A DNA stretch of 64,000 nt. Origin: Streptomyces ardesiacus. Lineage in GTDB: Bacteria > Actinomycetota > Actinomycetes > Streptomycetales > Streptomycetaceae. The notes beneath the pieces were generated by a model that worked only from the letters and a program-made list of their open reading frames with translations, did no database searches and had not been told where the DNA came from. Positions 16,940 to 26,231 of this stretch are shown here, in pieces (within the stretch, counting starts at the first letter, position 1; every line of letters begins with the position of its first letter). The DNA lies in assembly GCF_003112575.1 (NCBI RefSeq), contig NZ_BEWC01000001.1, positions 496,001 to 560,000 on the forward strand, read 5' to 3'. Both the position numbers and the translations under genes were made by a program.

Positions 16940-17950
16940 TCAGGACCCGCCCGTGAACACCACCCAGACCTGCCCCCGGGCGAAGTTCAGCGGCTCGCCG
17001 TCGGCGGAGGTGAAGGCCGTGCCGTCCTCGGCGGCCCCGCGCTTCCAGGTCGCGTCGTAGGCGCGTCCGTCGCGCAGCACCTCCGCCCGCCCGGAGCCCA
17101 CCGACTCGACGTAGGGCGAGTTGCTGCCGCGGAAGTCCCGGAAGTCCGACTCGCGCACCTTCACGTGCTGCACCACGACCGTGGCCGGGGCCAGCCGGTC
17201 GCCGTCGGCCGTGCGCGCCGGGCTGCCGTCCATGGAGACCAGCCACCGGTCCCGGCTGCCGGACCAGGTGAAGGTGAAGCGCGCCGAGGGGTAGCGCACC
17301 GTGTGCGAGGACTCCTCCCGGCCGCCCGCGGGTGCCTTGCCGTAGGTGAACCCGGTGGTGAGGGCCGCGGCGCCCGACGGCTTCCGGAGCAGTTCGCCGG
17401 GGCGCAGGTAGAGGTTGTGGGGAGCCCGCCGGTCCGGCTCGCGGACCCAGGCCCCGGAGTCCTCGTCGGCCGGCTCCGCGCGCAGCGGCGCCTTGTCGAT
17501 GAGCGGCAGCAGCTTGCTCTGCGCGCCGGAGAAGGCCAGGACCGGCCGGTCGAACTGGCGGAGCAGCTCCAGGTCGGACTCGCGGGCGCTGCGCACCGGC
17601 CCCACCGAGCCGGGCAGCTTGGTGGCGTAGATCCCCATCAGGCGGCTCAGCCCGGCCTCCACCGGCTCGGCGTAGACGACGTCCGCGTCCTCCAGGCCCG
17701 CCTGGGGGCGGGCGTCGCGCACGTTGTCGACCTTCACGGCGAGCACCGGTCCGGAGGCGGGGACCGCGCTGGGCGTGCGCTCCGCCGGTTCCGGGGGCCG
17801 CCCGTCGCCCTCCGTGCCGGGACCCGTCGTGCCCGGCCCCGCCGTGCAGCCCGCCGCGGCCAGCGAGACCGCCACCGCCGCCGTCAGCAGGGCGACGCGG
17901 CGCCTCCTGCGTGAGCTTCCGCTTCCTCTTCCGCTTCGCACACCGGCCAT
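16940..17950 (-). CDS. DUF3048 (YerB-like) lipoprotein
   Basis: A 336-aa exported lipoprotein. A basic N-terminus is followed by a hydrophobic core and lipobox LAAAGC; the cysteine becomes the lipidated residue. The mature part has the DUF3048 signature: LAVKVDNVRDARPQAGLEDAD, VVYAEPVEAGLSRLMG, GPVRSARESDLELL and a C-terminal GQVWVVFTGG. The ATG at 17950 is preceded by GGGTGGACGG; an ATG at 17962 is possible. It converges on pcaV with a 15-nt gap. Its function is unknown; it is probably attached to the outer face of the membrane. Confidence 0.87.
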   Translation of the reverse strand: MAGVRSGRGSGSSRRRRRVALLTAAVAVSLAAAGCTAGPGTTGPGTEGDGRPPEPAERTPSAVPASGPVLAVKVDNVRDARPQAGLEDADVVYAEPVEAGLSRLMGIYATKLPGSVGPVRSARESDLELLRQFDRPVLAFSGAQSKLLPLIDKAPLRAEPADEDSGAWVREPDRRAPHNLYLRPGELLRKPSGAAALTTGFTYGKAPAGGREESSHTVRYPSARFTFTWSGSRDRWLVSMDGSPARTADGDRLAPATVVVQHVKVRESDFRDFRGSNSPYVESVGSGRAEVLRDGRAYDATWKRGAAEDGTAFTSADGEPLNFARGQVWVVFTGGS

Positions 17951-18153
17951 CCGTCCACCCATCCCGTTTCATCGATTGTGCGCTTCTTGAAGGATTTAGT
18001 GCCATACCTGAACGAATCCGATACGGCACACGGAACGAGGCAGATAATCCGCTGTTCGGCCGAAACGATCGCCGGGTTCGGTGACGGACGCCCCGGGGTA
18101 CCCGGCCGCCACGCAGAGACCGACGCGCACGGCGACGGAGGGAGCGCGGGGCG

Positions 18154-19344
18154 ATGAAGGCAGTGACATGGCAGGGCAAGCGGGACGTGCGGGTCGAGGA
18201 CGTGCCGGACCCCAGGATCGAGGAGCCGACCGACGCGGTCATCCGCGTCACCTCGTCCGGACTGTGCGGCTCCGACCTGCACCTCTACGAGGTGCTCACG
18301 CCGTTCATGACACCGGGCGACATCCTCGGGCACGAGCCGATGGGCATCGTCGAGGAGGTCGGTGCGGAGGTGACCGGCCTGAGGCCCGGCGACCGGGTCG
18401 TGGTCCCGTTCCAGATCGCGTGCGGACACTGCTACATGTGCGGCACCGGACTGCCGACCCAGTGCGAGACCACCCAGGTCACCGGCGAGGGGATGGGCGC
18501 CCCGCTGTTCGGCTACACCCGCCTGTACGGCGCCGTCCCCGGCGGCCAGGCGGAGTACCTGCGCGTGCCGCAGGCCCAGTTCGGCCCGATCAAGGTCCCC
18601 GAGGGCCCGGCCGACGACCGCTTCGTCTACCTCTCCGACGTGCTGCCCACCGCCTGGCAGGCGGTCGAGTACGCCGCCGTACCGCAGGGCGGCAGCCTCG
18701 CCGTGCTCGGCCTCGGCCCGATCGGCGACATGGCCTGCCGGATCGCCCGGCTCAAGGGCGTCGAGACCGTCTTCGGCGTCGACCTCGTGCCGGAGCGGCT
18801 GGAGCGGGCCCGGGCGCGGGGCGTGGAGACGTTCGACCTGCGGTCCTTCGACAACGAGAAGGAGCTGGTCGCCGCGGTCCAGGACCGGACGGGCGGCCGC
18901 GGCCCCGACGCGGTGATCGACGCGGTCGGCACCGAGGCGCACGGCGGTGCCGTGGCCAAGCTGGTGCAGCAGGCCGCCGCGGTGATGCCCCGGGCCATCG
19001 GCAGCCCGCTGGCGGAGCGGTTCAGCGTGGACCGGCTCGCCGCCCTGTACACGGCGATCGACCTGGTGCGCCGCGGCGGCACCATCTCGCTGTCCGGCGT
19101 GTACGGCGGCATGGCCGACCCGATGCCGATGCTCACCATGTTCGACAAGCAGATCCAGCTCCGCATGGGCCAGGCCAACGTGCGCCGCTGGAGCGACGAG
19201 ATCGTCCCGCACCTGACCGACGAGGACCCCCTCGGCGTCGACGGCTTCGCCACGCACCGGGTGCCGCTGGCGAACGCGCCGCAGGCGTACGAGATGTTCC
19301 AGAAGAAGCGGGACGGCGCGGTCAAGGTCCTGATGAAGCCGTAG
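18154..19344 (+). CDS. Zinc-dependent alcohol dehydrogenase (class related to formaldehyde/threonine dehydrogenases)
   Basis: A 396-aa medium-chain dehydrogenase. Catalytic zinc ligands are Cys38 (GLCGSDLHLY) and His60-Glu61 (GHEPMG), and structural zinc cysteines are 90, 93, 96 and 104. The Rossmann motif GLGPIGD follows near residue 190. The insertion pattern and YGGMADPMPM near the C-terminus fit the glutathione-independent formaldehyde dehydrogenase-like group. GGAGGGAG lies upstream of the ATG. It is monocistronic between the DUF3048 and ligase genes. The substrate is unknown. Confidence 0.87.
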   Translation: MKAVTWQGKRDVRVEDVPDPRIEEPTDAVIRVTSSGLCGSDLHLYEVLTPFMTPGDILGHEPMGIVEEVGAEVTGLRPGDRVVVPFQIACGHCYMCGTGLPTQCETTQVTGEGMGAPLFGYTRLYGAVPGGQAEYLRVPQAQFGPIKVPEGPADDRFVYLSDVLPTAWQAVEYAAVPQGGSLAVLGLGPIGDMACRIARLKGVETVFGVDLVPERLERARARGVETFDLRSFDNEKELVAAVQDRTGGRGPDAVIDAVGTEAHGGAVAKLVQQAAAVMPRAIGSPLAERFSVDRLAALYTAIDLVRRGGTISLSGVYGGMADPMPMLTMFDKQIQLRMGQANVRRWSDEIVPHLTDEDPLGVDGFATHRVPLANAPQAYEMFQKKRDGAVKVLMKP

Positions 19345-19363
19345 GCGCGGGACCCGGAGTGCG

Positions 19364-20431
19364 TCAGGGCCCGCCCAGGATCTCCGTCAGGTTGTAGCGG
19401 ACCGGCTCCTCCAGTTGCGCGTAGGTGCAGCTCTCGGGGCTCCGGTCCGGGCGCCAGCGGCGGAAGCGGGCCGTGTGCCGGAAGCGCGCCCCGTTCTCCA
19501 TGTGGTCGTACGCGACCTCGACGACGCGCTCGGGGCGCAGCGGCACCCAGGACAGGTCCTTCTTGCCGGACCAGCGGCTGGGGGCGCCCGGCAGCCGCGC
19601 CGACTCGTGGGCGGCCTCCTCGGCCCACCTGGCCCACGGATGGCCGCTCGCGTCGTCCATGCGCAGCGGCTCCAGCTCCTCCACCAGCTCGGCCCGGCGC
19701 TTCATGGTGAAGGCCGCGCACACCCCCACGTGCTGGAGCACACCCCGGTCGTCGTACAGCCCGAGCAGCAGCGAGCCGACCACGGGCCCGCTCTTGTGCA
19801 AGCGGTACCCGGCGACGACCACGTCCGCCGTACGTTCGTGCTTGATCTTGAACATGGCCCGCTCGTCCTGCCGGTAGCGCAGGTCCAGCGGCTTGGCGAC
19901 GACGCCGTCCAGCCCCGCCCCCTCGTACTGCTCGAACCACCGCCGGGCCACCTCGATGTCGTCCGTCGCCGGCGCCACGTGCACCGGGGGCGTCACCCCG
20001 GACAGCGCCCGCTCCAGCAGCGCCCGCCGGTCGGCCATCCCCACGTCGAGCAGGGACGCGTCGTCCAGCGCCAGCAGGTCGAAGGCGACCAGCGAGGCCG
20101 GGGTGCGCTCCGCCAGCATGCGCACCCGGGAGTCGGCCGGATGGATCCGCTCGGTCAGCGCGTCGAAGTCCAGGTGCCCGTCCCGCGCGATCACGATCTC
20201 CCCGTCCACCACGCACCGCCCGGGCAACCGCTCCCGCACCGCCGCCACCAGCTCCGGAAAGTACCTGGTCAACGGCTTGCCCGTCCGGCTCCCCAGCTCC
20301 ACCTCGGCCCCGTCCCGGAACACGATCGCCCGAAAGCCGTCCCACTTCGCCTCGTAGTGCATCCCCGGCGGGATCTTCGCCACGGACTTGGCGAGCATCG
20401 GCTTCACGGGCGGCATGACGGGGAGGTCCAT
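19364..20431 (-). CDS. ATP-dependent DNA ligase (LigC type)
   Basis: A 355-aa ligase. The nucleotidyl-transferase motif I is EAKWDGFRA with the adenylated lysine near residue 29. Motif III is LVAFDLLAL, motif IV EGAGLDGVVAK, and motif V FKIKHERTADVVV; an OB-fold domain occupies the C-terminal third. The size fits LigC or the ligase domain of LigD without polymerase or nuclease domains. It is divergent from a separate LigD-type polymerase gene, suggesting that the two act together in a non-homologous end-joining-like pathway. No Shine-Dalgarno is seen, so it may be leaderless. Confidence 0.92.
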   Translation of the reverse strand: MDLPVMPPVKPMLAKSVAKIPPGMHYEAKWDGFRAIVFRDGAEVELGSRTGKPLTRYFPELVAAVRERLPGRCVVDGEIVIARDGHLDFDALTERIHPADSRVRMLAERTPASLVAFDLLALDDASLLDVGMADRRALLERALSGVTPPVHVAPATDDIEVARRWFEQYEGAGLDGVVAKPLDLRYRQDERAMFKIKHERTADVVVAGYRLHKSGPVVGSLLLGLYDDRGVLQHVGVCAAFTMKRRAELVEELEPLRMDDASGHPWARWAEEAAHESARLPGAPSRWSGKKDLSWVPLRPERVVEVAYDHMENGARFRHTARFRRWRPDRSPESCTYAQLEEPVRYNLTEILGGP

Positions 20432-20492
20432 GGTCCGATTCTGTACGCCCTTGACCCCGTACGCCTGATATGCGAAGCCGTCGCGCTGCGCC

Positions 20493-20498
20493 TACCGT
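20493..20498 (+). promoter_or_regulatory. -10 hexamer TACCGT, 7 nt before the LigD-polymerase ATG
   Basis: TACCGT fits the TANNNT consensus, and the 7-nt gap to the ATG at 20506 would put the transcript start at or next to the start codon. There is no Shine-Dalgarno, consistent with a leaderless mRNA. Confidence 0.45.
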
Positions 20499-20505
20499 GG
20501 CTCGC

Positions 20506-21531
20506 ATGGCGGAAGCGGTGGAACTGGAGGCGGGCGGGCGGGCCGTGCGGCTGTCCAGCCCGGGCAAGGTGTTCTTCCCGGAGGACGGCTACACCAAGCT
20601 CGACGTGGCGCGGTACTACCAGGCCGTCGCCCCCGGCATCCTGCGCGCCCTGCGCGACCGGCCCACCACGCTCCAGCGCTACCCCGACGGCATCACCGGC
20701 GAGTGGTTCTACCAGAAGCGCGCGCCCAAGGGGATGCCCGACTGGATCCCCACCGCGCACATCACCTTCCCCAGCGGACGCAGCGCCGACGAGATGTGCC
20801 CCACCGAGGAGGCGGCCGTGCTGTGGGCCGCCCAGTACGGCACCCTCACCTTCCACCCCTGGCCGGTGCGCCGCGACGACGTCGACCACCCCGACGAACT
20901 GCGCATCGACCTCGACCCGCAGCCCGGCACCGACTACGACGACGCGGCCCGCGCCGCCCACGAACTGCGCGCGGTTCTGGAAGAGTTCGGCGGCCTGCGG
21001 GGCTGGCCCAAGACTTCCGGCGGACGCGGCATCCACGTCTTCGTGCCGATCGAGCCGCGCTGGACCTTCACCCAGGTGCGGCGCGCCGCCATCGCCGTCG
21101 GCCGGGAGATGGAACGGCGGATGCCCGAACGGGTCACCATCAAGTGGTGGAAGGAGGAGCGCGGCGAGCGCATCTTCATCGACTACAACCAGACCGCCCG
21201 CGACCGCACCATCGCCTCCGCCTACTCCGTGCGCCCCCGCCCGGGCGCGCCCGTCTCCGCACCGCTGACCTGGGACGAGGTGGGCGTGGCGCACCCGCGG
21301 GACTTCGACATCACGACCATGCCCGCGCGCTTCGCCGAACTCGGCGACGTGCACGCGGGCATGGACGGGACGAGGCACTCCCTCGACGCGCTGCTGGAGC
21401 TGGCGACGAAGGACGAGCACGACCACGGGCTCGGTGATCTGCCGTACCCGCCCGAGTATCCGAAGATGCCGGGCGAGCCGAGCCGGGTCCAGCCCAGCCG
21501 GGCCAGGAAGAGGACTCCCGGCCCGGACTGA
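20506..21531 (+). CDS. LigD-type primase/polymerase (PolDom)
   Basis: A 341-aa stand-alone polymerase domain of the archaeo-eukaryotic primase type. Visible motifs are SSPGKVFFPEDGYTK and the catalytic acidic pair in ELRIDLDPQPGT. TSGGRGIHVFVPI and DYNQTARDRTIASAYSVR are also present. It adds ribo- or deoxyribonucleotides at broken ends in bacterial end joining. The ATG at 20506 is preferred; an ATG at 20470 would add 12 unrelated residues. Neither the nuclease nor the ligase domain is fused. It is divergent from the ATP-dependent ligase 74 nt away. No Ku gene is in the window. Confidence 0.9.
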   Translation: MAEAVELEAGGRAVRLSSPGKVFFPEDGYTKLDVARYYQAVAPGILRALRDRPTTLQRYPDGITGEWFYQKRAPKGMPDWIPTAHITFPSGRSADEMCPTEEAAVLWAAQYGTLTFHPWPVRRDDVDHPDELRIDLDPQPGTDYDDAARAAHELRAVLEEFGGLRGWPKTSGGRGIHVFVPIEPRWTFTQVRRAAIAVGREMERRMPERVTIKWWKEERGERIFIDYNQTARDRTIASAYSVRPRPGAPVSAPLTWDEVGVAHPRDFDITTMPARFAELGDVHAGMDGTRHSLDALLELATKDEHDHGLGDLPYPPEYPKMPGEPSRVQPSRARKRTPGPD

Positions 21532-21549
21532 GCCACAACGGTCAGGGAC

Positions 21550-23757
21550 CTACAGGTCCTTGATCCGGACGTCGCGGTACGAGACCACGTCCGACGTGCT
21601 GTGCACCTGCAGTCCGACGTAGCCGGAGGCGAACCGCCGCCCGTCCGTGCCCGGGTCGTCCGAGCGCTCGGGGTAGAAGGTCTGGCCGCCGAAGTTGTCG
21701 AACTCGTTGATCAGCACGCCGTTGCGGTAGATCGAGTAGTGCTGGTCCACCACCCGGATCTCGTAGTCGTTCCAGGTGCCCTTCTCCGTCACGCCCGCGC
21801 CGGCCAGGCCGACCCGGTCGAAGCCGTAGAGGGAACCCGTCTTGTACATGTCGCCGGTCGGGCTGTCGAACACCTGCACCTCGTGCCCGTACTTGATGGC
21901 GACCCACTCCGGCCGCGACTCCTCCGGGTGGTCGTGCACCTGCGGGAAGCGCACGAAGACGCCGCCGTTGGTGTTGGCCGTGCCCGGCGCGTCGTCGCGC
22001 CACTGGAGCTTCAGCGAGAAGTCGCCGTACTTGCGCTCGGGGAACCAGAGCATGCCCATGCCGGGCGTGCTCGTGCTGGAGGTGATCGACCCGTCCGCGT
22101 TCAGCGCGAACGAACCGCCGCCCACCTGCTCCCACTTGGCGAAGGACGCCTGGCTGCCGTCCATGATCGTGCGGTAGCCCTCGGTCTGGCCGGGCAGCCC
22201 GATCTTCGACTGCTTGGCGGCCGTGTTGATCGCCTTGACCTCACGCCGGTCGACGACCCCCTCGGCCCGCAGCGCGTCCAGGACGTTCCCGACGTGCTTG
22301 AGGAACAGCGCCTGGGACGTCCACTCCTTCTCGTCCTCGATCAACTCGTTGATCCGGCACCGGTTGTTGGTGACCCGGTTCGGCACCCCCGAGTCGACCG
22401 TGCCGACGATCACCGTGAGGCGTTCGTCGTACTCGGGGCAGGGCGGTGCCGGCACCCCGCCGGCCACCACCGTGAAGCTCACGGTCAGCGGCTCGGAGGT
22501 GTTGCCCGCCTTGTCGCTCGCCCGGTACGCCACGGTGTGCCGGCCCACCCGGTCCACGATCACCGGGCCGGTGTACGCCAGGTAGGGACCGGCGTCCAGC
22601 GAGTACTCCACGCCGGCGACGCCGGAACCGCCCTCGTCCGTGGCGTTCACGGTCACCTTCGCACTGCCGACGTAGGCGCCGTCGGAGTTCCGGGAGCCGT
22701 CCACGGTCGCGCCGGTCACCGGCGGGGTGGTGTCCTGCGGGGGAGCGGCGACCACGGTGAAGGCCACGCTCTTCTCGGCCGCGACGTTGCCCGCCTTGTC
22801 GGTGGCCCGGTAGCGCACGGTGTGCTCGCCGACCTGGTGCACCATGACCGGCGCCGTGTACGCCGTCCAGGCGCCGTCGCCGACCGCGTACTCGATGGTG
22901 TTGACGCCGGAACCGGTGTCGGAGGCGGTGACGGTCACCGTCGCCATGTCGATGTAGGCGCCGTCCGCGTTCTTCTCGCCGCTGACCGTCGCCGAGGTCT
23001 CCGGCGCGGTCGTGTCGTCGGTGTCCGGCGCGGCCACGGCGAACGTGACGCTCTTCTCCTCGGCGGCGTTGCCCGCCTTGTCGAACGCCCGGTAGCGCAC
23101 CGTGTGTTCGCCGACCTGGTCGACGACGACCGGCGTGGTGTACGGCTGCCAGGCACCGTCGGCCCCGATCGCGTACTCGATCCGCTCGACGCCGGAGCCG
23201 CCCGCGTCGGTGGCGGCGAGCGTCACGGTCGCGCTGCCGACGTAGGCGCCGTCGGCGTTCTGCGTGCCGCCCACCTCGGCCGAGGTCTCCGGCGCCGTGG
23301 TGTCCTCGCCGCCGCCGCCCTCGGTCACCACGAGCACGCCCGTCATCTGGCCGTGGCCCGGGATCGTGCAGTGGTACATGTACCTGCCGGGGCTGAGCGT
23401 GACCTCGGCGGTGTGCTTGCCTCCCTGGTCGTCGTTCGGGTTGGCCAGGATGTTGAGCTGCACGTCCTGGTTGTACTCGGGATCGCTGGTCATGAACGTC
23501 AGCGTGTGCGGCATGCCGGTGGTGTTGCCGGTGGCCTCGCTGTTCTCGAAGACGATCGTGGCCGGTCCGGCCACCGCCGTCTCGGGCGCCGACGTGTACT
23601 TGGTGATGTCGTCGCCCGCCGTCCAGGTCAGCACCTGGTCGGCCGCCGCCGCGGCGGGCGCCGCCGCAGGCTGTCCGGAGGCGGACGTCGCCTGCAGTCC
23701 GAGCACCATCAGCAGGCCGGCCAGCAGCGCGGCCCACATTCTTCGTTGGCGTATCAC
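21550..23757 (-). CDS. Exported cupredoxin / triple Ig-like repeat / DUF1080 protein
   Basis: A 735-aa secreted multidomain protein. After a signal peptide (core MWAALLAGLLMVLGLQATSA) comes a plastocyanin-like cupredoxin at about 42-145 with plausible copper ligands His84, Cys130, His135 and Met138. Three 94-residue repeats (about 151-434) each carry GAYxxxATVT, GEHTVRYRAxDKAGN and a closing strand, as in OmpL47-type Ig-like modules. A linker follows, and the last 215 or so residues match DUF1080 (3-keto-disaccharide hydrolase/LamG-like fold). The GTG start overlaps the stop of the upstream ThuA-dehydrogenase gene (GTGA). It is probably a wall- or polysaccharide-bound redox/sugar-processing protein. 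Confidence 0.87.
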   Translation of the reverse strand: MIRQRRMWAALLAGLLMVLGLQATSASGQPAAAPAAAAADQVLTWTAGDDITKYTSAPETAVAGPATIVFENSEATGNTTGMPHTLTFMTSDPEYNQDVQLNILANPNDDQGGKHTAEVTLSPGRYMYHCTIPGHGQMTGVLVVTEGGGGEDTTAPETSAEVGGTQNADGAYVGSATVTLAATDAGGSGVERIEYAIGADGAWQPYTTPVVVDQVGEHTVRYRAFDKAGNAAEEKSVTFAVAAPDTDDTTAPETSATVSGEKNADGAYIDMATVTVTASDTGSGVNTIEYAVGDGAWTAYTAPVMVHQVGEHTVRYRATDKAGNVAAEKSVAFTVVAAPPQDTTPPVTGATVDGSRNSDGAYVGSAKVTVNATDEGGSGVAGVEYSLDAGPYLAYTGPVIVDRVGRHTVAYRASDKAGNTSEPLTVSFTVVAGGVPAPPCPEYDERLTVIVGTVDSGVPNRVTNNRCRINELIEDEKEWTSQALFLKHVGNVLDALRAEGVVDRREVKAINTAAKQSKIGLPGQTEGYRTIMDGSQASFAKWEQVGGGSFALNADGSITSSTSTPGMGMLWFPERKYGDFSLKLQWRDDAPGTANTNGGVFVRFPQVHDHPEESRPEWVAIKYGHEVQVFDSPTGDMYKTGSLYGFDRVGLAGAGVTEKGTWNDYEIRVVDQHYSIYRNGVLINEFDNFGGQTFYPERSDDPGTDGRRFASGYVGLQVHSTSDVVSYRDVRIKDL

Positions 23758-26231
23758 TCGGTCCCCCTCGCCAGCTGTCCGGCGGCCGGCGTCGGGCCGC
23801 CGCCCTCGTAGGTGACCCTCCACAGCGCCGACTTGGAGTCCGAGGTGAAGAAGCCGCGCCCGTAGTCCAGGACGTACAGCGCGCCGTCCGGGCCGAACTT
23901 CCAGCCCATCAGGTTCTTGATGCCGTCGTTGCCGACCGGCACGATCTTCTTCAGGGACTCCGCGTGCACCGGCAGACCGCCGTCGCCCTGTGTCTTCGGG
24001 TCCATCAGCACCGCGTTGCGCGGCTGGTCGGCGTCGTAGAAGTCACCGACGAACCACTTGCCGTCCCAGTACGCCGGCCACTTGGTGGCGCTGGCGCTGC
24101 CGGCGTCGTAGCGGTAGACCGGGCCGTTCATCGCGGCCTGGCCGCCGCCCTTGAGCCAGGGCAGCCGGTAGACGGCCTCGTCCTGCTTGTACGACGGGAC
24201 GCCGTTCTCGTCGCGTGGGAAGTCCGGGCCGCCGCCCTGCGGCGAGTACCAGATGTTGTTGCCGGTCACCGGCGGCAGGTTGACCAGGCCGTCGTTGTTC
24301 GGCGACTCGTTCTTCGGGTGGTCGCAGTCGTACCAGCCCAGCGGCTTCGACGGGTCCGGCAGGTTCCGGTCCCGGTAGGGCTGCTTGTTGCCCATGCAGT
24401 ACGGCCAGCCGCGGTTGCTCGCCTTGGTGATGGTGGCGAACGTGTCGTACTTGGCCGGACCCCACGTCGTCGAGGGGGCGCCGGCGTCCGGGCCGACCCA
24501 GCCCGCGTACAGGGTGTCGGTCTTCTGGTCGACCGAGATGCGCGCCGGGTTGCGCACGCCCATCACGTAGATCTCGCCGCGCGTCTTGCCACCGCCCTCG
24601 GCGGTCTCCTTGCCGGTGAAGAGGTTGCCCTCCGGGAGCGTGTACGTCCCGTCCGGCTCCGGGTGGATGCGCAGGATCTTGCCGTTGAGGTTGTTGGTGT
24701 TGCCGGCGGTGCGGCGCGCGTCCGCGAAGGACACGCCCTTGAAGTTGGGCTCCGGGTTGTTGCCGGAGTAACCGTCGCTGAAGCCACTGGAGTTGTTGTC
24801 ACCGGTGGCGATGTACAGGTTCCCCTTGGAGTCCCAGGCCATCCCGCCGCCCGCGTGGCAGCAGCTGTGGATCTGCACCGGCCACTTCAGCAGCACCTTC
24901 TCGCTGCCCAGGTCCAGCTTGTTCGTGGCCCGGTCGAGCGTGAAGCGGGAGACCCGCCGCTCGGCCATGTGCGTGTCCCGGTTGATCTGCGAGTGCGGCG
25001 TGTAGTGCAGGTACACCCACCCGTTCTCCTCGAACCGCGGGTCCAGCTCGATGCCGAGCAGGCCCTCCTCGACCTTGACCAGCTCGTCGCCGCCGCCCTT
25101 GTTGCCGAAGACGGTCAGCTCACCGGCGAGGGTGACCTTGTCGGTCTTCGGGTCCCAGACGTGGACCTGGCCCGTGCCCTTGCCGACGTTCGGGTCGTTC
25201 CAGTCGGTCACCACCGGCCGGGAGGAGTCCGCGCCGCCGCGGCCGATGTAGAAGACGCGGCCGTCGGGGGCGGTGACCAGGCCGTGCGGTTCGCCGATCT
25301 GGTCGTTCTGGCCGGGCTGGTTGGGGTCGGTGAGCCGCTCGGCCTTGTAGTTGGCGGTGATGGTCGCCTTGCAGTCGGCCTGCGAGAGCCGCGTCGTCCA
25401 CATCAGGGCGCCGCGCAGGTGGGTGCGGAAGTCGGCCTCGTCGTACGACGACACCGTGCCGCCCATGCCGGTGTAGAAGGACCGGCCGCCGTCGTAGTCG
25501 CGGCACCAACTGATCGGATGGTCCGCCCCGTTGGCACTCGTGCCCGGCGCGTACGTCGACTCGCGCACCCGGGCCACGGTGTGGACGTCGCCGGACGGGT
25601 TCTCCTTCCAGTTCAGCCACTGGTCGGGGCGCTTCCACTCCAGCGGCAGGTCCTTGGTGGCCGGATGCCGCCGGTCGCCGACCTCGACCGTGGCCCGCTG
25701 GACCTGCGTCGGACTGCCGGCGGCCGGACGGGCGCCGACCAGACCGGTGAACCAGTCCGAGTACGGCTCCGCGCGGGCCGCGTCGTGGACGCCGAGGAAC
25801 CCGCCCCCGGCCTCCATGTAGGCCTCCAGACCGGCCTCCTGGGCGGGCGTCAGCACGTCGCCGCCGCCGGTCAGGAACACGACCGCGTTGAACCGGCCGA
25901 GCTTCGTCTCGTTGGTGAAGACGTTGGCGTTGTCCGTGGCCTCGACCGCGAACCGCTCCTCGGCCGGGCCGGAGAGCCCGATCCGCTCGATGGCGGCGAT
26001 ACCGGCGTTGACGACCGGCGACTCCTCACCGGCCGCGGCGGACCCGTAGAAGATCAGCACCCGTACGTTGGCGCCGCCCGGGGGCGACTTGATCGACATC
26101 GTTGTCAGAGATGGGTCCGGCGCCGGACGTGCGCTGGCGGCAGGGCCGGCCAGCAGTCCCGCGGCGACGAAAGCGGCGGTGGCGCACGCCGCCCAGCCTC
26201 TTCTTCTCGCGCTCAACCCTCTTAAGGGCAT
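23754..26231 (-). CDS. Exported ThuA-domain / PQQ-type sugar dehydrogenase fusion
   Basis: An 825-aa secreted protein. A signal peptide (about 1-34) is followed by a ThuA-like domain at about 56-281, with GGGFLGVHDA at 142-151 and HPISWCRDYDGGRSFYTGMGG at 238-258. From about 312 to the end is a six-bladed propeller of the glucose/sorbosone dehydrogenase family. Its motifs include GEPHGLVTAPDGR, HSCCHAGGGMAWD, GEIYVMGVRNPARIS and GWKFGPDGALYVLDYG. GAGGAGG before the ATG at 26231 fixes the start. It is the first gene of a coupled pair with the cupredoxin protein, divergent from the laccase. PQQ use and sugar oxidation are family inferences. Confidence 0.88.
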   Translation of the reverse strand: MPLRGLSARRRGWAACATAAFVAAGLLAGPAASARPAPDPSLTTMSIKSPPGGANVRVLIFYGSAAAGEESPVVNAGIAAIERIGLSGPAEERFAVEATDNANVFTNETKLGRFNAVVFLTGGGDVLTPAQEAGLEAYMEAGGGFLGVHDAARAEPYSDWFTGLVGARPAAGSPTQVQRATVEVGDRRHPATKDLPLEWKRPDQWLNWKENPSGDVHTVARVRESTYAPGTSANGADHPISWCRDYDGGRSFYTGMGGTVSSYDEADFRTHLRGALMWTTRLSQADCKATITANYKAERLTDPNQPGQNDQIGEPHGLVTAPDGRVFYIGRGGADSSRPVVTDWNDPNVGKGTGQVHVWDPKTDKVTLAGELTVFGNKGGGDELVKVEEGLLGIELDPRFEENGWVYLHYTPHSQINRDTHMAERRVSRFTLDRATNKLDLGSEKVLLKWPVQIHSCCHAGGGMAWDSKGNLYIATGDNNSSGFSDGYSGNNPEPNFKGVSFADARRTAGNTNNLNGKILRIHPEPDGTYTLPEGNLFTGKETAEGGGKTRGEIYVMGVRNPARISVDQKTDTLYAGWVGPDAGAPSTTWGPAKYDTFATITKASNRGWPYCMGNKQPYRDRNLPDPSKPLGWYDCDHPKNESPNNDGLVNLPPVTGNNIWYSPQGGGPDFPRDENGVPSYKQDEAVYRLPWLKGGGQAAMNGPVYRYDAGSASATKWPAYWDGKWFVGDFYDADQPRNAVLMDPKTQGDGGLPVHAESLKKIVPVGNDGIKNLMGWKFGPDGALYVLDYGRGFFTSDSKSALWRVTYEGGGPTPAAGQLARGTE

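Noticed and set aside
21544..21561. AGGGACCT/AGGTCCTT dyad as a terminator
   Set aside because: Short stem, tiny loop, and it overlaps the stop codon of the minus-strand gene; too weak to list as a feature.
21601..23811. A plus-strand frame opposite the cupredoxin/DUF1080 gene
   Set aside because: Composition is Val/His/Arg/Gly-rich and mirrors the Ig-like repeats on the coding strand.
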